DNA of 64,000 nt. Origin: Bryoerythrophyllum caledonicum (taxonomy: Eukaryota > Streptophyta > Bryopsida > Pottiales > Pottiaceae). The stretch covers positions 9,283,560 through 9,347,559 of the forward strand of contig OZ020525.1 of assembly GCA_963971425.1 (NCBI GenBank), in the 5' to 3' direction. Positions 34,905 to 45,159 of this stretch are shown one piece after another. A program made the position numbers and the translations under genes. Position 1 is the first letter of the stretch. The number at the start of each line of letters is the position of its first letter. The notes under the pieces were generated by a model. It had not been told where the DNA came from and searched no databases. It saw nothing but the letters and a program-made list of their open reading frames with translations.

Positions 34905-35578
34905 CTAAGAACAACTTTATCCATCCGCAAACCCGGCGAAGGGCGTGGGGTCTGTCCATGTATTATAATCCATTAGCTTGCAAGAGAGCTTGGGCAAGGC
35001 CACCAGGCGGACCTTTGGCCTCTTTGGCCTACTTCACAAGGAAGCGGGGTTGGCCACCCGATTGATGTCCATTGGCTTTCGGTTCAAAAAACGACCACGT
35101 GCATTATAAAAGTGACCACTAGAGCACCAGAGTTATTACGCCACTCACGATACGATAGTCTGTTACTGAGTGCGATTGGAGAGAGTCGCTATAAGGTAAG
35201 CAGACGATCACAATCCCATTTGATTGTTGGTCACTGAGACTACGAATTATTTGCCATGCTCCAAGCAACACAAAAGACCCCACGCCATCTGCCAGGTATG
35301 CGGATGGGTGGGGGTGCTCTAAATCATTGTGATGGTATTGTATGAAGTGGTCACTCTCGGACACTTCAAACCGAACAAAATATTTTTCCAGATTATAGTC
35401 GTTCTTACACAATGGCCATCAAATTGGTGTCACATGGATATCACCTAGCCATTACACGGGTCTCAGAGGGTATCACCAAGACAAATATCTTGAATTTTCC
35501 AAAATTTTTGGACTCTCTCTATGCTTAAATAATTATGTACAAAACTCTCCGTATCCAACAACTCACCCTGCAATCAAA
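34905..35578. other. Unrecognised spacer before LEA copy 3
   Basis: Moderate GC with no domain in any frame. A TATAAAAG at about 35105 has no supported gene downstream. Confidence 0.5.
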
Positions 35579-36098
35579 ATCCATGCTTTTGGCACGATCC
35601 GTCAACTCTTTCCACCTCCCTAAGGCTTTGAACATCCCTATTGGTAACCAAAACATCCTCCGATGCTTTGCACGGTCCGATCGACGGACGGGATCAGTCA
35701 GGATCTGAACGGTGCAAGCCCGTCTTAGACCGAAATCATCACCATCATCATCACGCTTTTCACAATGCTCTTATTCGCGACTGCTTACAATAACATCCAC
35801 ATGCCCCAAGTGGACGGCGACGGATTCTTTCAACCAGAATGCACCACCTGCAGCGTGTACGTGCAACGCCCAGGACAACAGACCACTTGGCATACAAACG
35901 GCTGCGGAAAATCGAAACCAATCCACAACTTATCTGAATGCCGCACGAAAAAACACCTATAAAACGCCATCGCAGCTGCGGAGTGAATAATCAGTCGAGT
36001 GTGATCAGTCGAGTGTAATCGAATTCTCACAACTTTCGGACGAGTTGGCAGTATCATTTGTCTTTGTCGTTTATCCTAGATCTCTGCAGCTAGCAGCG
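35579..36098 (+). promoter_or_regulatory. Upstream region of LEA-like copy 3
   Basis: From about 35665 to the ATG it matches the other copies, including the TATA box at 35958-35964 and ACGTG at 35859-35863. The outermost 80 bp (35579-35660) differ at several positions and small gaps, and the distal C-rich array is absent. Confidence 0.55.
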
Positions 36099-36906
36099 AT
36101 GGCGGCCTTGATGGCGAACGCGAACGTTGCAGTGTCGATGAGCAGCCTGAGCTCCGGCGCGAGTTTGAGTGGCGTGAGGTTGACGCCCGCGACAGTGAGC
36201 TTGCGATGCGCTCCGGTGCGGTCGCGCCTGGTTATGGTGCGCGCGGAGGAGGGAGTGACGGAGCAGGTGTCGAACGCGGTGGAAGGCGCCGCGAACAAGG
36301 TGAAGGACACCGCGGGAGCCGCGAAGGGGAAGGTGGAGGACGCGGCCGGCGCGGCCAAGGGCAAGCTCGAGGAGGCCGGCGATTTCATCTCCGGAAAGGC
36401 CGACGAGGCCGGGAGCAAGGCGAAGGACGCAGGCCGCGACGTGGAGGGGAGTGCGAAGAGCGCCAGCCGTGACGCTCGGGGCGAGGCGGAGAATCTCGGC
36501 GTAAGGATCAGCTCTCCTCGTTTTCGTGACCGTCGCCTCTCTTCTTTAGAAATATTAGTGATGCAGCTCATGTTTTGTGAAACTTTGCCTTATCATCCGC
36601 ATTGCTTGCTGAGAAACTATGTCTCCTTTTGTTGTTTCTTGGCACATGTCTTATGCTGCTCATGATGCTCATTTTCTATGATATTTGAATTAGTTCTTCC
36701 GTTTTTTTTGCTGAGAAATTATGTTTTTATATTTATTTTGTTATCAGGACAAGGCGCAGAATGCGTTTGAGGACGCAGGCGACTCGGTGAAGGACGCCGG
36801 GAAGGACGCGCAGAGGAAGGCGGAGGACGTTGGCGACGCCGCTAAGAAGACGGCCCGTGATGTGAAGCGCGATGCGGAGAAGGGAGCTGATCGCATTTCC
36901 AACTGA
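36099..36906 (+). CDS. LEA-like plastid-targeted protein, copy 3 (two exons)
   Basis: Exons are 36099-36500 and 36748-36906. Exons, intron and proximal promoter are identical to copies 1 and 2, giving the same 186-residue protein. The identity stops about 30 bp after the stop codon: the 3' UTR is clearly different (TGTAATTTGGGTTTTGTAG against TGTAATCTCGGATTAGTAG). Sharp edges between an identical core and diverged flanks suggest gene conversion. Confidence 0.85.
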
Positions 36907-37593
36907 GAAGGATGATCATTCCCTTCTTCATGTGCATTAATGTAATTTGGGTTTTGTAGTGAGGTAGAGCTGCTTGATTGCAGCTGGAATTAGACGACGA
37001 GACTTGTGTAACTAGTTTGATTATTAATCTTGGACTTTGTGTAATTCTGAGCTTTTGAAATTGGACGTGTGGACGGAAATCTGTTCATTGTTTTGACAAT
37101 TGGCCCTGTGTTTTTGAAACCATGTCCCGAGTGTACATTTCTTCTGGGATAAACTTGGTTTCTTTGCAAGGATTATGTCTGTCGAAATTTTCACTGACCA
37201 TGTACTCATTTTCACGGACATACTCGCTGACTTGTTCTTGATGAGAAACAGTATGAGGAAACATGTTGCATCTTCATTTTAGTAGAGTGAGAACGATACT
37301 TCCCAATCGATTTTCTGTCATAGACCTATGGAAGTTATGAAAATTCGAATCCTTCTTTGTTGGTTCAAGCAGTGGATTTGGCTGTACGAGGCGGCAAGCT
37401 GCATACGGCGCAGTGAATATAGTGGTTTCCAGATTGTGGGCGCTGGAGGCGGTGAATCTGGATGAGGTACGAGACGCTACACTATGTCACAGCACCGGAT
37501 GCACAAGTCCTGCTCCGAGTAGGTGTGCAGGCTGCAAGGATGTGTGCCGTCATACAAAGGTGTGCTACTCAGCTTATTAGCCACCACACAAGT
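36907..37593. other. 3' flank of LEA copy 3
   Basis: The diverged 3' UTR runs to about 37010; the rest shows no recognisable feature. Confidence 0.5.
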
Positions 37594-38765
37594 ACAGTGA
37601 CTCTCAAAACTGAGTCAATAACTGCTTACATCAAATTTCAGTCAAAGTGATAGAAAAATAAAGACATAAACATTCAAATTTTTATTTGTGCATATTAACA
37701 ATCACAGTCTAGTACATCAGATCTAAAGTTTCATGCCAATTGTAAAATCATACAAGAAAAAAAAAGGATTCAAAAAAACAACATACACTGACTCGGTTTT
37801 GTAAGCTATATCTACTTACATATCAATAATTTGTCCAACTTCCCTAGGAAGCTAAAACAATTTGGATGCGGTTGCGCATGCTATGATAAAACCTTTGACA
37901 TTGCATAGGAGTGATAAAATTAAAAGAATCTTGTATACACTTTCATAACTCAAGCATTCCCTCAATGGCTGGTGTTGGATACTCATTTAACCTCCGTTTC
38001 ACAATTGCCCACACATGCTCAATCAGATTTAAATCAGGTGATTGAGGGGGCCAAATAAGTACATCAAAATCTTGCATTGATAACCAATGTTTGACTGATT
38101 TAGCAGTATGCTTAGGATCATTATCATGTTGGAATATAACATGAAAGGGATTGAAATGATACAATTTAATTGAATCCATGAGCTCATCTTGAAGAATCCT
38201 AAGATATACATTTTGTTTCATCTTCCCGTCTATCTTGTACATGTATTCCATGCCACGAGAAGTCATACAAACCCCACACAAAAATTGCACCACGTCCATC
38301 TTAAATTATTTGACTCACATGACGAGCTTGTAAATGAGATTTTTCATCCCATACCCAACATCAAGCACGACCATCAGATTGAAATCGATTGATCTTTGTC
38401 TCATCACTAAAAATCACCCTATTCCAATCATGCACAATCAAATCTTTATATCGTTGAACAAATTCTAACCTGGAACATATATTCTTGGCTGTGAGTAGTG
38501 ACTTCTTCTGCTTATCTAGAGACCCAAGACTTGCTTCATGAAGTGTCCCCTTCAGTGTGTTGGTGCTAACTACCACGTTCAGTTGCTCACTCAAATCATT
38601 TCTCACATCTACTGCAGTATTTAGTTCACTTAGTGTAATAGCTCTGATGCACGCTCGCCTTTGAGCATGGGTGATGCTCTTTGGGCGACCTCCTCTTAAA
38701 TGTTCTACATGGGGAGCATATCTTACTTGAATCCTTGGACATGTGGATGTTGCAATACTCGGCTT
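37594..38765 (-). mobile_element. Tc1-like transposon remnant
   Basis: At 37594, TACAGTGACTCTCAAAACTG looks like a Tc1-type end (TA then CAGTG). It lies 350 bp past the stop of a Tc1 transposase on the minus strand. No matching second end is seen; the copia LTR begins at about 38766, so the 5' side of the transposon was probably lost there. Confidence 0.65.
37943..38763 (-). pseudogene. Tc1/mariner transposase, DD34E type (broken)
   Basis: On the minus strand: a helix-turn-helix part (LRGGRPKSITHAQRRACIRA), LSEQLNVVVSTNTL, HDWNRVIFSDETKINRF with the first Asp (about 38410), a frame break near 38300-38360, MTSRGMEYMYKIDGKM, FQHDNDPKHTAKSV with the second Asp (about 38120), and PPQSPDLNLIEHVW with the Glu. 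Exactly 34 residues separate the second Asp and the Glu, the Tc1 spacing; usual plant mariner-like elements are DD39D. The N-terminus is incomplete and the frame is broken, so it is inactive. Confidence 0.85.
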
Positions 38766-38948
38766 GATGTACAGATACTTTCATAGATGAACAAATACGT
38801 TAGTTAGTACATTAGTTAGTACTTATCCTTATCTCCACAGATTACCTTATCTTCATAATATGCCAAATATAGTCAAGCCTGTGAGTATATGAACAATACT
38901 CATTCAAAGTATAAACATCTCTTATTATCAATCAATATCATTTTAACA
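38766..38948 (+). mobile_element. 5' LTR of a Ty1/copia element
   Basis: A short segment starting TGATGTACAG (or TGTACAG at 38769) and ending TTTTAACA directly precedes a primer-binding site. No 3' LTR is in the window. Confidence 0.6.
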
Positions 38949-38960
38949 TGGTATCAGAGC
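38949..38960 (+). promoter_or_regulatory. Copia primer-binding site (initiator tRNA-Met)
   Basis: TGGTATCAGAGC complements the 3' end of initiator tRNA-Met, the standard primer of plant copia elements, and abuts the LTR end. Confidence 0.85.
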
Positions 38961-39018
38961 GATCTTGCTTCGCCGCATATTCTCTCTAGATTACGCTAGC
39001 ATTGTCTAGTCTTCTATC

Positions 39019-40430
39019 ATGGAGTCTGTCCTTTTTGGAAGAGATGTTGCCCAAAAACACTATGGCATTCAAAATTATGCAGTCTAGTCCTTCTGGGTCA
39101 AAACTACTATATAGGATGAGAAGGTTTGGGAGGTTGTGGATCCGGACGTATCAATGGTTTTACTTACTATAACATATGCTGCCAAATCCTTCCTCACATC
39201 AACACCAAGGGTCACTTTGAAGGAAAAGGCACTTGCAATCATTCCTACAACACAAGCGATCCACTTATCTCCTGCAACCATCAGAGATTCTCAGCACAAG
39301 GCCATCAGGATGATTACCTCTCTAGTTAAGGATCTCGTACTCCCTCACATTATGTATTTCTTTGATCCCAAACAGATGTGGACTAGGTTGAGAGTTTCTA
39401 TGAGCCTGAGTCAATTAATAAGAGGTTGAGCCTAAAGTCCCAGCTTTATAGTTTGCGCATGAATGAGAAAATCAGTGTAGAAGAGCACCTTAGAAACTTC
39501 TACTCTAATACTACACAAATTACAAATCTCAATGTTTAAGTACCAGAGAAAGAACTTGTTGACATGATGCTTACCATTTTGCCAAGTAGCTGGGACGTGT
39601 TCCAACAAGCCATCATTGTTAGAGAGAACCTCATCTCGTTTGTTGAACTAGAATCTCTTTTACTCCGATAAGACAGCCTGCGTACGAGGTCTCTAGAAAG
39701 AGAAGACCTTGAGGAGACCATGGCGGTCTTTCATGACAACAATTGTTATAACTGACAACCGTGGCAGCAGATACACCCGCAGCCACATGAAAGGAAGTCG
39801 AGGAACACCTCGACTTGAGTGTCGAAGTAGCCTTGGAGGCCCAGACTCTGCAATCGTTGATCTCGTCCACAACCATCTCCTCAACTTCACGCCGGTCTCC
39901 ATCCACTTTATCCTGAGGGTTCTTCCAATGAATGTAGTTCTCTTGATCACTAGGCCGATAGGTGTGCCGCACGTCTACTTTTTAAAAAAGTACGTAACCT
40001 AGAGTTGCAGTTAAATTGGCGCAAAAACTCTTCCAATAAAAAACAAGTTCATCTGGCACTCAACTAGCCCAATCAAGCAAAACCTATCACCCACGACTTG
40101 GACAAAGTTGCAATTCCCGGGGTTGTTGAATTTTGTGCCGTCAAGGCCCGAGATTACCTAATCTGAACGTGATTTTGATTGGTTTTTGGATAGCGGGGCC
40201 AACGCCCATGTAACTGGCAATAGCCAGCTTCTCATCGATCTTAGAGAAGGTCCAAAGTCACAAGTCACCACCGTAGGTGAAAACACTCTTCATGTTGCTG
40301 CATAAGGTTCTGTGCAACTTGATGCTAATAAAACAATTTCCAATGTTCTGTATGTTCCTGGACTATGTAAGAATATCCTATCTATTAGAAAATTGGGTAG
40401 ATACAAGACATCTTACTCTGTTCGGCACAC
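39019..40430 (+). pseudogene. Copia gag and protease, truncated and broken
   Basis: Gag begins MESVLFGRDVAQKHYGIQNY at 39019 and continues through AIRDSQHKAI-like helices, FDPKQMWTRL, LYSLRMNEKISVEEHL and ILPSSWDVFQQAI, in shifting frames with stops (UBN2/gag-polypeptide pattern). The protease follows with DWFLDSGANAHVTGNS at about 40173-40220 and NVLYVPGLCKNILSI. The sequence leaves copia near 40430, before integrase. A dead 5' fragment. Confidence 0.8.
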
Positions 40431-40766
40431 GAAAATGCTAGATATGTGCTTGGGAGGACCCTCTATCTAGCTAGGACCAAACAACACTAACAAGACCAAA
40501 CGCACGGTGATGTTGTTGTAACAACTGTACACATCCAGTCAAAGATGTTGCTCGTCGCCGAATCAATAAGCATATGAAGAAGTAATCAAGAGAAGGTAGG
40601 TCGGGTGCAATGTGAGCCCCATCTTTAATTGCTTAGACAACTTTGTTGTGAATCCCATGGTCAATCTTCACGTTGCCTATGTCTGAATCCAAACCTAGAA
40701 CTCCAAATGGATGGCAACGCACCACACAGTGACAAGTCCACGAGGAATTCAAGCCATTTCATAGGG
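40431..40766. other. Junction between copia and gypsy remnants
   Basis: Nothing coding recognised; it may include the 3' tail of the minus-strand gypsy element. Confidence 0.4.
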
Positions 40767-41185
40767 TTAAACGTGGCTCAAAGACCTCCAACAATAAGGG
40801 CAAGTCCAATCTCCAAACTGTAGAATAGAAAGAGGCGGCGTCAAGCAAGCCATATGCCAACCATGTTGGCAATGGTCACAAAGCAACATGTTAGCCGCAC
40901 CCTTCTTTTTTCCACATACAGAACACGGAAGGCCGTTTGGCACAACAACCATCTCCAAATAAACGGAGCCATCAATGGATAAATGACAAGGGGCACAATT
41001 CTTAGAATGCTCTTAACACTCCCGGCCATCCTTGCCTTCCAACAATAAGATACTCCTCGATAACACGTCCTTCACGTAAAGAATAGTGCATGACTCCTTG
41101 ACGTTCAACGTCGTCGGCGCCTCACGCTGCAGATAAAAGTAATCCCCTGTGGAGAAACGTTGCAGAAGAGGCCGGTAGGCACCGC
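40767..41185 (-). pseudogene. Gypsy integrase tail with PHD finger
   Basis: The minus strand reads SGAYRPLLQRFSTGDYFYL, QREAPTTLNV, LLLEGKDGREC, a stop, KNCAPCHLSIDGS, then a C4HC3 PHD finger: CSVC...CDHC...HMAC...CPYC, within NMLLCDHCQHGWHMACLTPP. A PHD finger at this place would take the role of the chromodomain in chromoviruses (chromatin reading), which is an inference. It continues the integrase at 43839-44542 once the solo-LTR-like insert is set aside; the frame joins within CSGAYRP. The stop before the PHD finger and other lesions make it a relic. Confidence 0.8.
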
Positions 41186-41781
41186 TGTCGTGTTGTAAAT
41201 TAATATATTGTGTGAAAACATTAAAGATGTTGCCTTGGACATCGGATAGAATATGAGGAGAAAGATACAAAAGGTTAAGGTCGTGGAGAAATCCACGGTT
41301 TGGTTCAATGGGGGATAACCGGAGCTTATTAGTATAACTTGGAAGCCTGCATCTTGTCACTGTAGCTCAGGGAAGCGTAGGTGGCCGGTTGGCTGCTTAT
41401 TTCCTGCTTTCACTAGCAAGTACCAAGTTGCAACTATCCAGGCCGTTCAACGAGTTTGATAAAGCTCGAACCCGGAACCGGCAGGCAACAATCAACGGAC
41501 CTTGACAGCCAACCAAGTCCGCAACTTGGCGACCATTAGTGGACTTAAGGCGGCTTTATACAACTGTTGAGGGACTGTACAATGTCGCGACCTTGTCCTT
41601 TAGCCAGATCTTTTGATGCGGGCAGCTTTTAGTTTAAATAGAATTATTTATGGCTATTTGAGTAATTCAGTGAAGGCAAGCTTCTTAAAGAAGTTACTGA
41701 GAGATATAAAAAGGAAGATAGTTTCTTTGCCTCACATGTTTTGCTTCAAGCCAATAGCTTGGATTGCTTAGAGTTGATAGT

Positions 41782-42204
41782 ATGGATTCTCAAGACCCAG
41801 ATGAGTGGGAGTTGTCGTTATCGCAATTACCGGAGGATCCGTTTCAATCTTCTCAGCCATCAACTTCCAGACGGCGAGTGCGAGATGAAGCGGGGCCTTC
41901 CGAGCGTCGTGTTCAACCACGTCCAGATCCAAGTCTGCGGCAATTTGCATTTGTGAATCTACAACCGGACGCGAGAGCTCTAGTGATTGTATTGGAGGCT
42001 GAAGCTTCATTGACGGGTGGCCGTCAGATGGTGTTTGAAGGGTGTTTTGAAAATACCAATGAAGGCCAAATGGTGAGTCGCTTTTCTAATGAGATGGGCC
42101 ATCGTCTTTGGCTTCGAGGGCCGTTGACCTACTTAAGCGATGAACGGAGAGCGAGTTATGTTTCTGCGGTGCTCCGTCAAATTCTAGAGTTTTTATTCGG
42201 TTAA
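41782..42204 (+). CDS. Unknown 140-residue protein inside the solo-LTR-like insert
   Basis: I do not recognise it. The frame is also open from 41764; the ATG at 41782 gives MDSQDPDEWELSLSQLPEDP, an acidic start, followed by a Ser/Arg-rich linker (STSRRRVRDEAGPSERR) and a compact C-terminal part (ALVIVLEAEASLTGG, HRLWLRGPLTYLSDERRASY) ending LEFLFG. TATAAAAAGG lies about 75 bp upstream and AATAAA overlaps the stop, so it forms a small, tidy transcription unit. GC is higher than its surroundings. It may be an LTR-encoded accessory gene, a captured host gene or a chance frame. Confidence 0.45.
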   Translation: MDSQDPDEWELSLSQLPEDPFQSSQPSTSRRRVRDEAGPSERRVQPRPDPSLRQFAFVNLQPDARALVIVLEAEASLTGGRQMVFEGCFENTNEGQMVSRFSNEMGHRLWLRGPLTYLSDERRASYVSAVLRQILEFLFG

Positions 42205-42780
42205 ATAAAGGTAGAATCCATTCAGTTGTTAATATAGGAGTTTGTTATGTGTTTATGTTTATGTTAGATCAAGATCCAAGAAAGAAAAAGAAAAGAAACT
42301 AACAAAAGGTTTGACCGTCTTAGAATTCTTTTGGAACTTCACCTTTTGAAGCCCAATGGTTGGGGTTTCTTTCCTATCTTATCTAGATAGACTTTAGAGT
42401 GCTTTTGGAGGTTAACCAATAGGATTTAGATGCCCATGTGGCTTAGACGTGGGCTGATGTGGAAGGATAAGGGGGGGCGACTCTCTTTTCTTCTTGGTGT
42501 GTGTTTTTGGTGTGTAGAGAGTGCTGTGAGAAAATTCCCGAGAAGGAGATCGGGCGGTGTGTACTCGTTTTTTATGAGAATGTTATGAAAGTTTGTGAAG
42601 TTGTTCCTTGTGAAGTTGCGCTTCTTTGAGCGGTGTTTTTGTTCAAGTTGGAGTTCATACGCAAAAGTTCTGAGAGATTGAGTGAGGAGTAGTTGGCCGC
42701 TACCCAATTAGAGGAGCAGCAACTTCGGGCCTTCACCACGGCTTCGATACTTTGAGTTCGGACTTGAGATTTGAGAGAAG

Positions 42781-43190
42781 CATTCCTCATTGTATTAGCT
42801 TTCTAAGAAGCTATCTGTCGACTCATTTAGATGCGCTATGAAAAAGTTATAGCCATCTAAGTAGAGGAGAGTTCTGCCGTTTTGGAAGTGGGGAGGCGTG
42901 AGTTTTAAGCTTACACAACTTTTAGTGAGTAGATTAGTTTGAAGTGAAATTTAGAGGAGTTGTAGCTTATTAAATTAGCTTTCTATAAAGCTATTATAAG
43001 GCTCATTTAGAATAGTAATATAGAAGTTATAGCCGCCGAAGTTGGAGAGGGTTTGCTGCCATCGACATAAGAAGGCACAAACTTTGAACCTCCATAACTT
43101 TTAGAAGGTAGTTTAGAATAACTTGAGATTTTGGAGGGTGTTAGCTTATTGCACCAGCTTTCCAAAAAGTTATAGCACTTGACATTTGGC
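42781..43190. repeat. ~180-bp tandem repeat, about 2.3 units
   Basis: Units begin near TTGTA(T/G)(C)TTA...TTAGCTTTCTA and contain AAGCTAT..., GACTCATTTAGA-like and AAGTTATAGCC blocks; the starts are near 42788, 42968 and 43140. They are strongly diverged. Confidence 0.6.
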
Positions 43191-43351
43191 GGCTCGAACC
43201 ATCTGTGGCATCAATTAGAAGCTCGTAGCTAGTGTGGTAAAGAACTTTGGGAGGTCTTTTGTGTTTTTGAACACTTCAAGACTTGAAGATAAAAAGACAT
43301 GAAGACTTGAAGATAAGAAGACTAGAAGACTCGCGTGTTGTGGCTTGTGGC

Positions 43352-43430
43352 TTGTTATTCCTAGCCGGTTTTGGAGGCTCGTTGTCTTTATTTGTTATTC
43401 CCAGCCGGTTTTGGAGGCTAGTTGTCTTTC
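43352..43430. repeat. 40-bp tandem duplication
   Basis: 43352-43390 and 43392-43430 share GCCGGTTTTGGAGGCT and TTGTTATTCC, with two differences seen. Confidence 0.85.
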
Positions 43431-43838
43431 AATTCTGCTTCGTAAACTTTGTTGCGGCGAAGTGGGGTTAATGGCCCACACGGTCGTGTTTATGTTGTTT
43501 CCACCGGTGAGGCGCGATTGCTGGTCACCGTGGGTTTGAAGTTTAGGAGCCAATCTTTCGGACGGTCAGCTCGTGGTTTGGCCGTCCCGTTTTACCCGTC
43601 CGAGGCCGTGGTTTCTTATCACCTACCCTTACCCTTAACCCTTTAGAGCCATCACAGGATAGACCAACGGGGAGGAGTTTGAAGATTGAAGAATGAAGAT
43701 TAAAGATTTGAAGACAAGAGGATTTGGTGGTCAAGACTAGAGATTTATTTGGAGACAATCTTTGTTCTCAAACAATTTCTAGCAGCAGCTAGGATCTCCG
43801 CGATTTCCCAAAGAAAAACTCTCGCTACTCGACACCGC

Positions 43839-44542
43839 TACAAATACAAGCGCACTGTAAGGTATCACGGTGCTGAGCGATGGATAAGTTCTCCATGGCC
43901 ATGGGCATGGCCGGCTTGAAGAACTTTGCTCGATCCCGTAGATATAGGGCCCACACCTCAGGATCGTCCAAATCCACAAATGGAGCCAACTTTTCCCAAA
44001 CGGAACTCAATAAAATTAGCTCTTGCCTGTACAACAACTGATACGGACTGAAAGCAGCTAGTGAAGTCTGTCGGCTAAACTTGTACCCCATGGCGTTCCA
44101 TGGTATCATCAAATCTCAATCAAGGTACCCACTCTAAAGTAATCCATACTCCTGTATACTCATTGTCACGATCTAAACCACACACTCCACCAAATCATCC
44201 GCTTCCAATTGATCTCGACAAGTGGTACAATGGTCAATCAAAGCCTTGCTACACAAAGCTTCAAAATCCCCAAGGAACTCACGTCCCTGGTCTATCAAAA
44301 CCCGAGGTGGGACTCCAAAACGAGCCAACACCTCGTTGAGGAATGCCATGGCCGCCAACTCTAAAGAATTTTGTAGAAGAGCTACAAGCTCAATCCACTT
44401 GCTCAAATGCTCCACCATCACTAGACAAACTTGGCTCTACGTGGAATTACTACAAGTTGACCATCAAATTTCAAAGACCACCGATATCCTAGCCTCATAA
44501 TGGGCAAAGGTTGCAACTGCGATGACAAGGTGTTGAAGCTGG
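43839..44542 (-). pseudogene. Ty3/gypsy integrase core, middle segment of the PHD-type element
   Basis: Minus strand: LQPLPIMRLGYRWSLKFDG, PRRAKFV, MVEHLSKWIELVAL (first catalytic region), RFGVPPRVLIDQGREFLGDF with the second Asp region, EADDLVECVV where the Glu region lies, MGYKFSRQTSLAAFSPYQLL and NLSIAQHRDTL. A frame change lies near 44425. It joins RT-RNase H at 50129-51620 across CACTA element 2, and the PHD tail at 40767-41185 across the solo-LTR-like insert. Confidence 0.85.
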
Positions 44543-45159
44543 CACTATAAGAAAACCGTGTTTTAGGTGGTGTCAAGGTTGCAATGTGTTGTGTTTTTTG
44601 AGATGTCAAACTTTTGTCGGACAACCGCCGCAGTACAAGAATTTTTTTTGACGTTGCATGAAACGTGCTCGTGTTAAAGACAAAATGCGTTGATGTCACT
44701 GTGGACAGACACGTTTTGGAGGACGTCAATAACAACGTGGTTGATGTTTGAGTGCAACGTCATAGAAAACGCGGGAGATCTACGTCAGCCATTGCATTCA
44801 TTTTCACTGTGGGATGACTGCAGACCGCTACTCGGAAGTAAAAAACTTGAGCAAAATGGGCAGCTCCTCTACATTGATAGGCAAAACTTGTTTGTATGGA
44901 AAAATTGGCTTTGCTTACATGGGATAAATTATTCTGATGGACTTACAGGAAGACATAAAACTAAAAATTTATTAGTGGCTCAACTTAGATGCACATGTTA
45001 TATTATACATATATTTAGTATTCATAATATTTTTAAGTCGATAAAATATGGGATTATTTGCTCATTGATTTAAATTGGATCGCACAACATGCTTCTTAAT
45101 ATAGCAATTCTAGTCATTCATTCTTTAAATTCATTTTTTTAGAAGAATGAATTCCAAAA

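Larger units (their letters stand above)
41186..43834. mobile_element. Solo-LTR-like insertion in the gypsy integrase
   Basis: The gypsy frame is continuous across this 2,649-bp segment. It starts TGTCG and ends CGACA, and is flanked by CCGC on both sides (41182-41185 and 43835-43838; the shared context is CACCGC). TG...CA ends with a 4-bp duplication suit a large solo LTR, but no partner LTR is present to prove it. It holds a TATA box (about 41702), one 141-codon ORF, a ~180-bp tandem repeat and a 40-bp tandem duplication. It accounts for an otherwise odd chimeric reading frame at 41013-41360. Confidence 0.6.

Noticed and set aside
41013-41360. 115-codon minus-strand frame as one protein
   Set aside because: It is chimeric: its first half lies inside the solo-LTR-like insert and only the part below 41186 is gypsy integrase tail.
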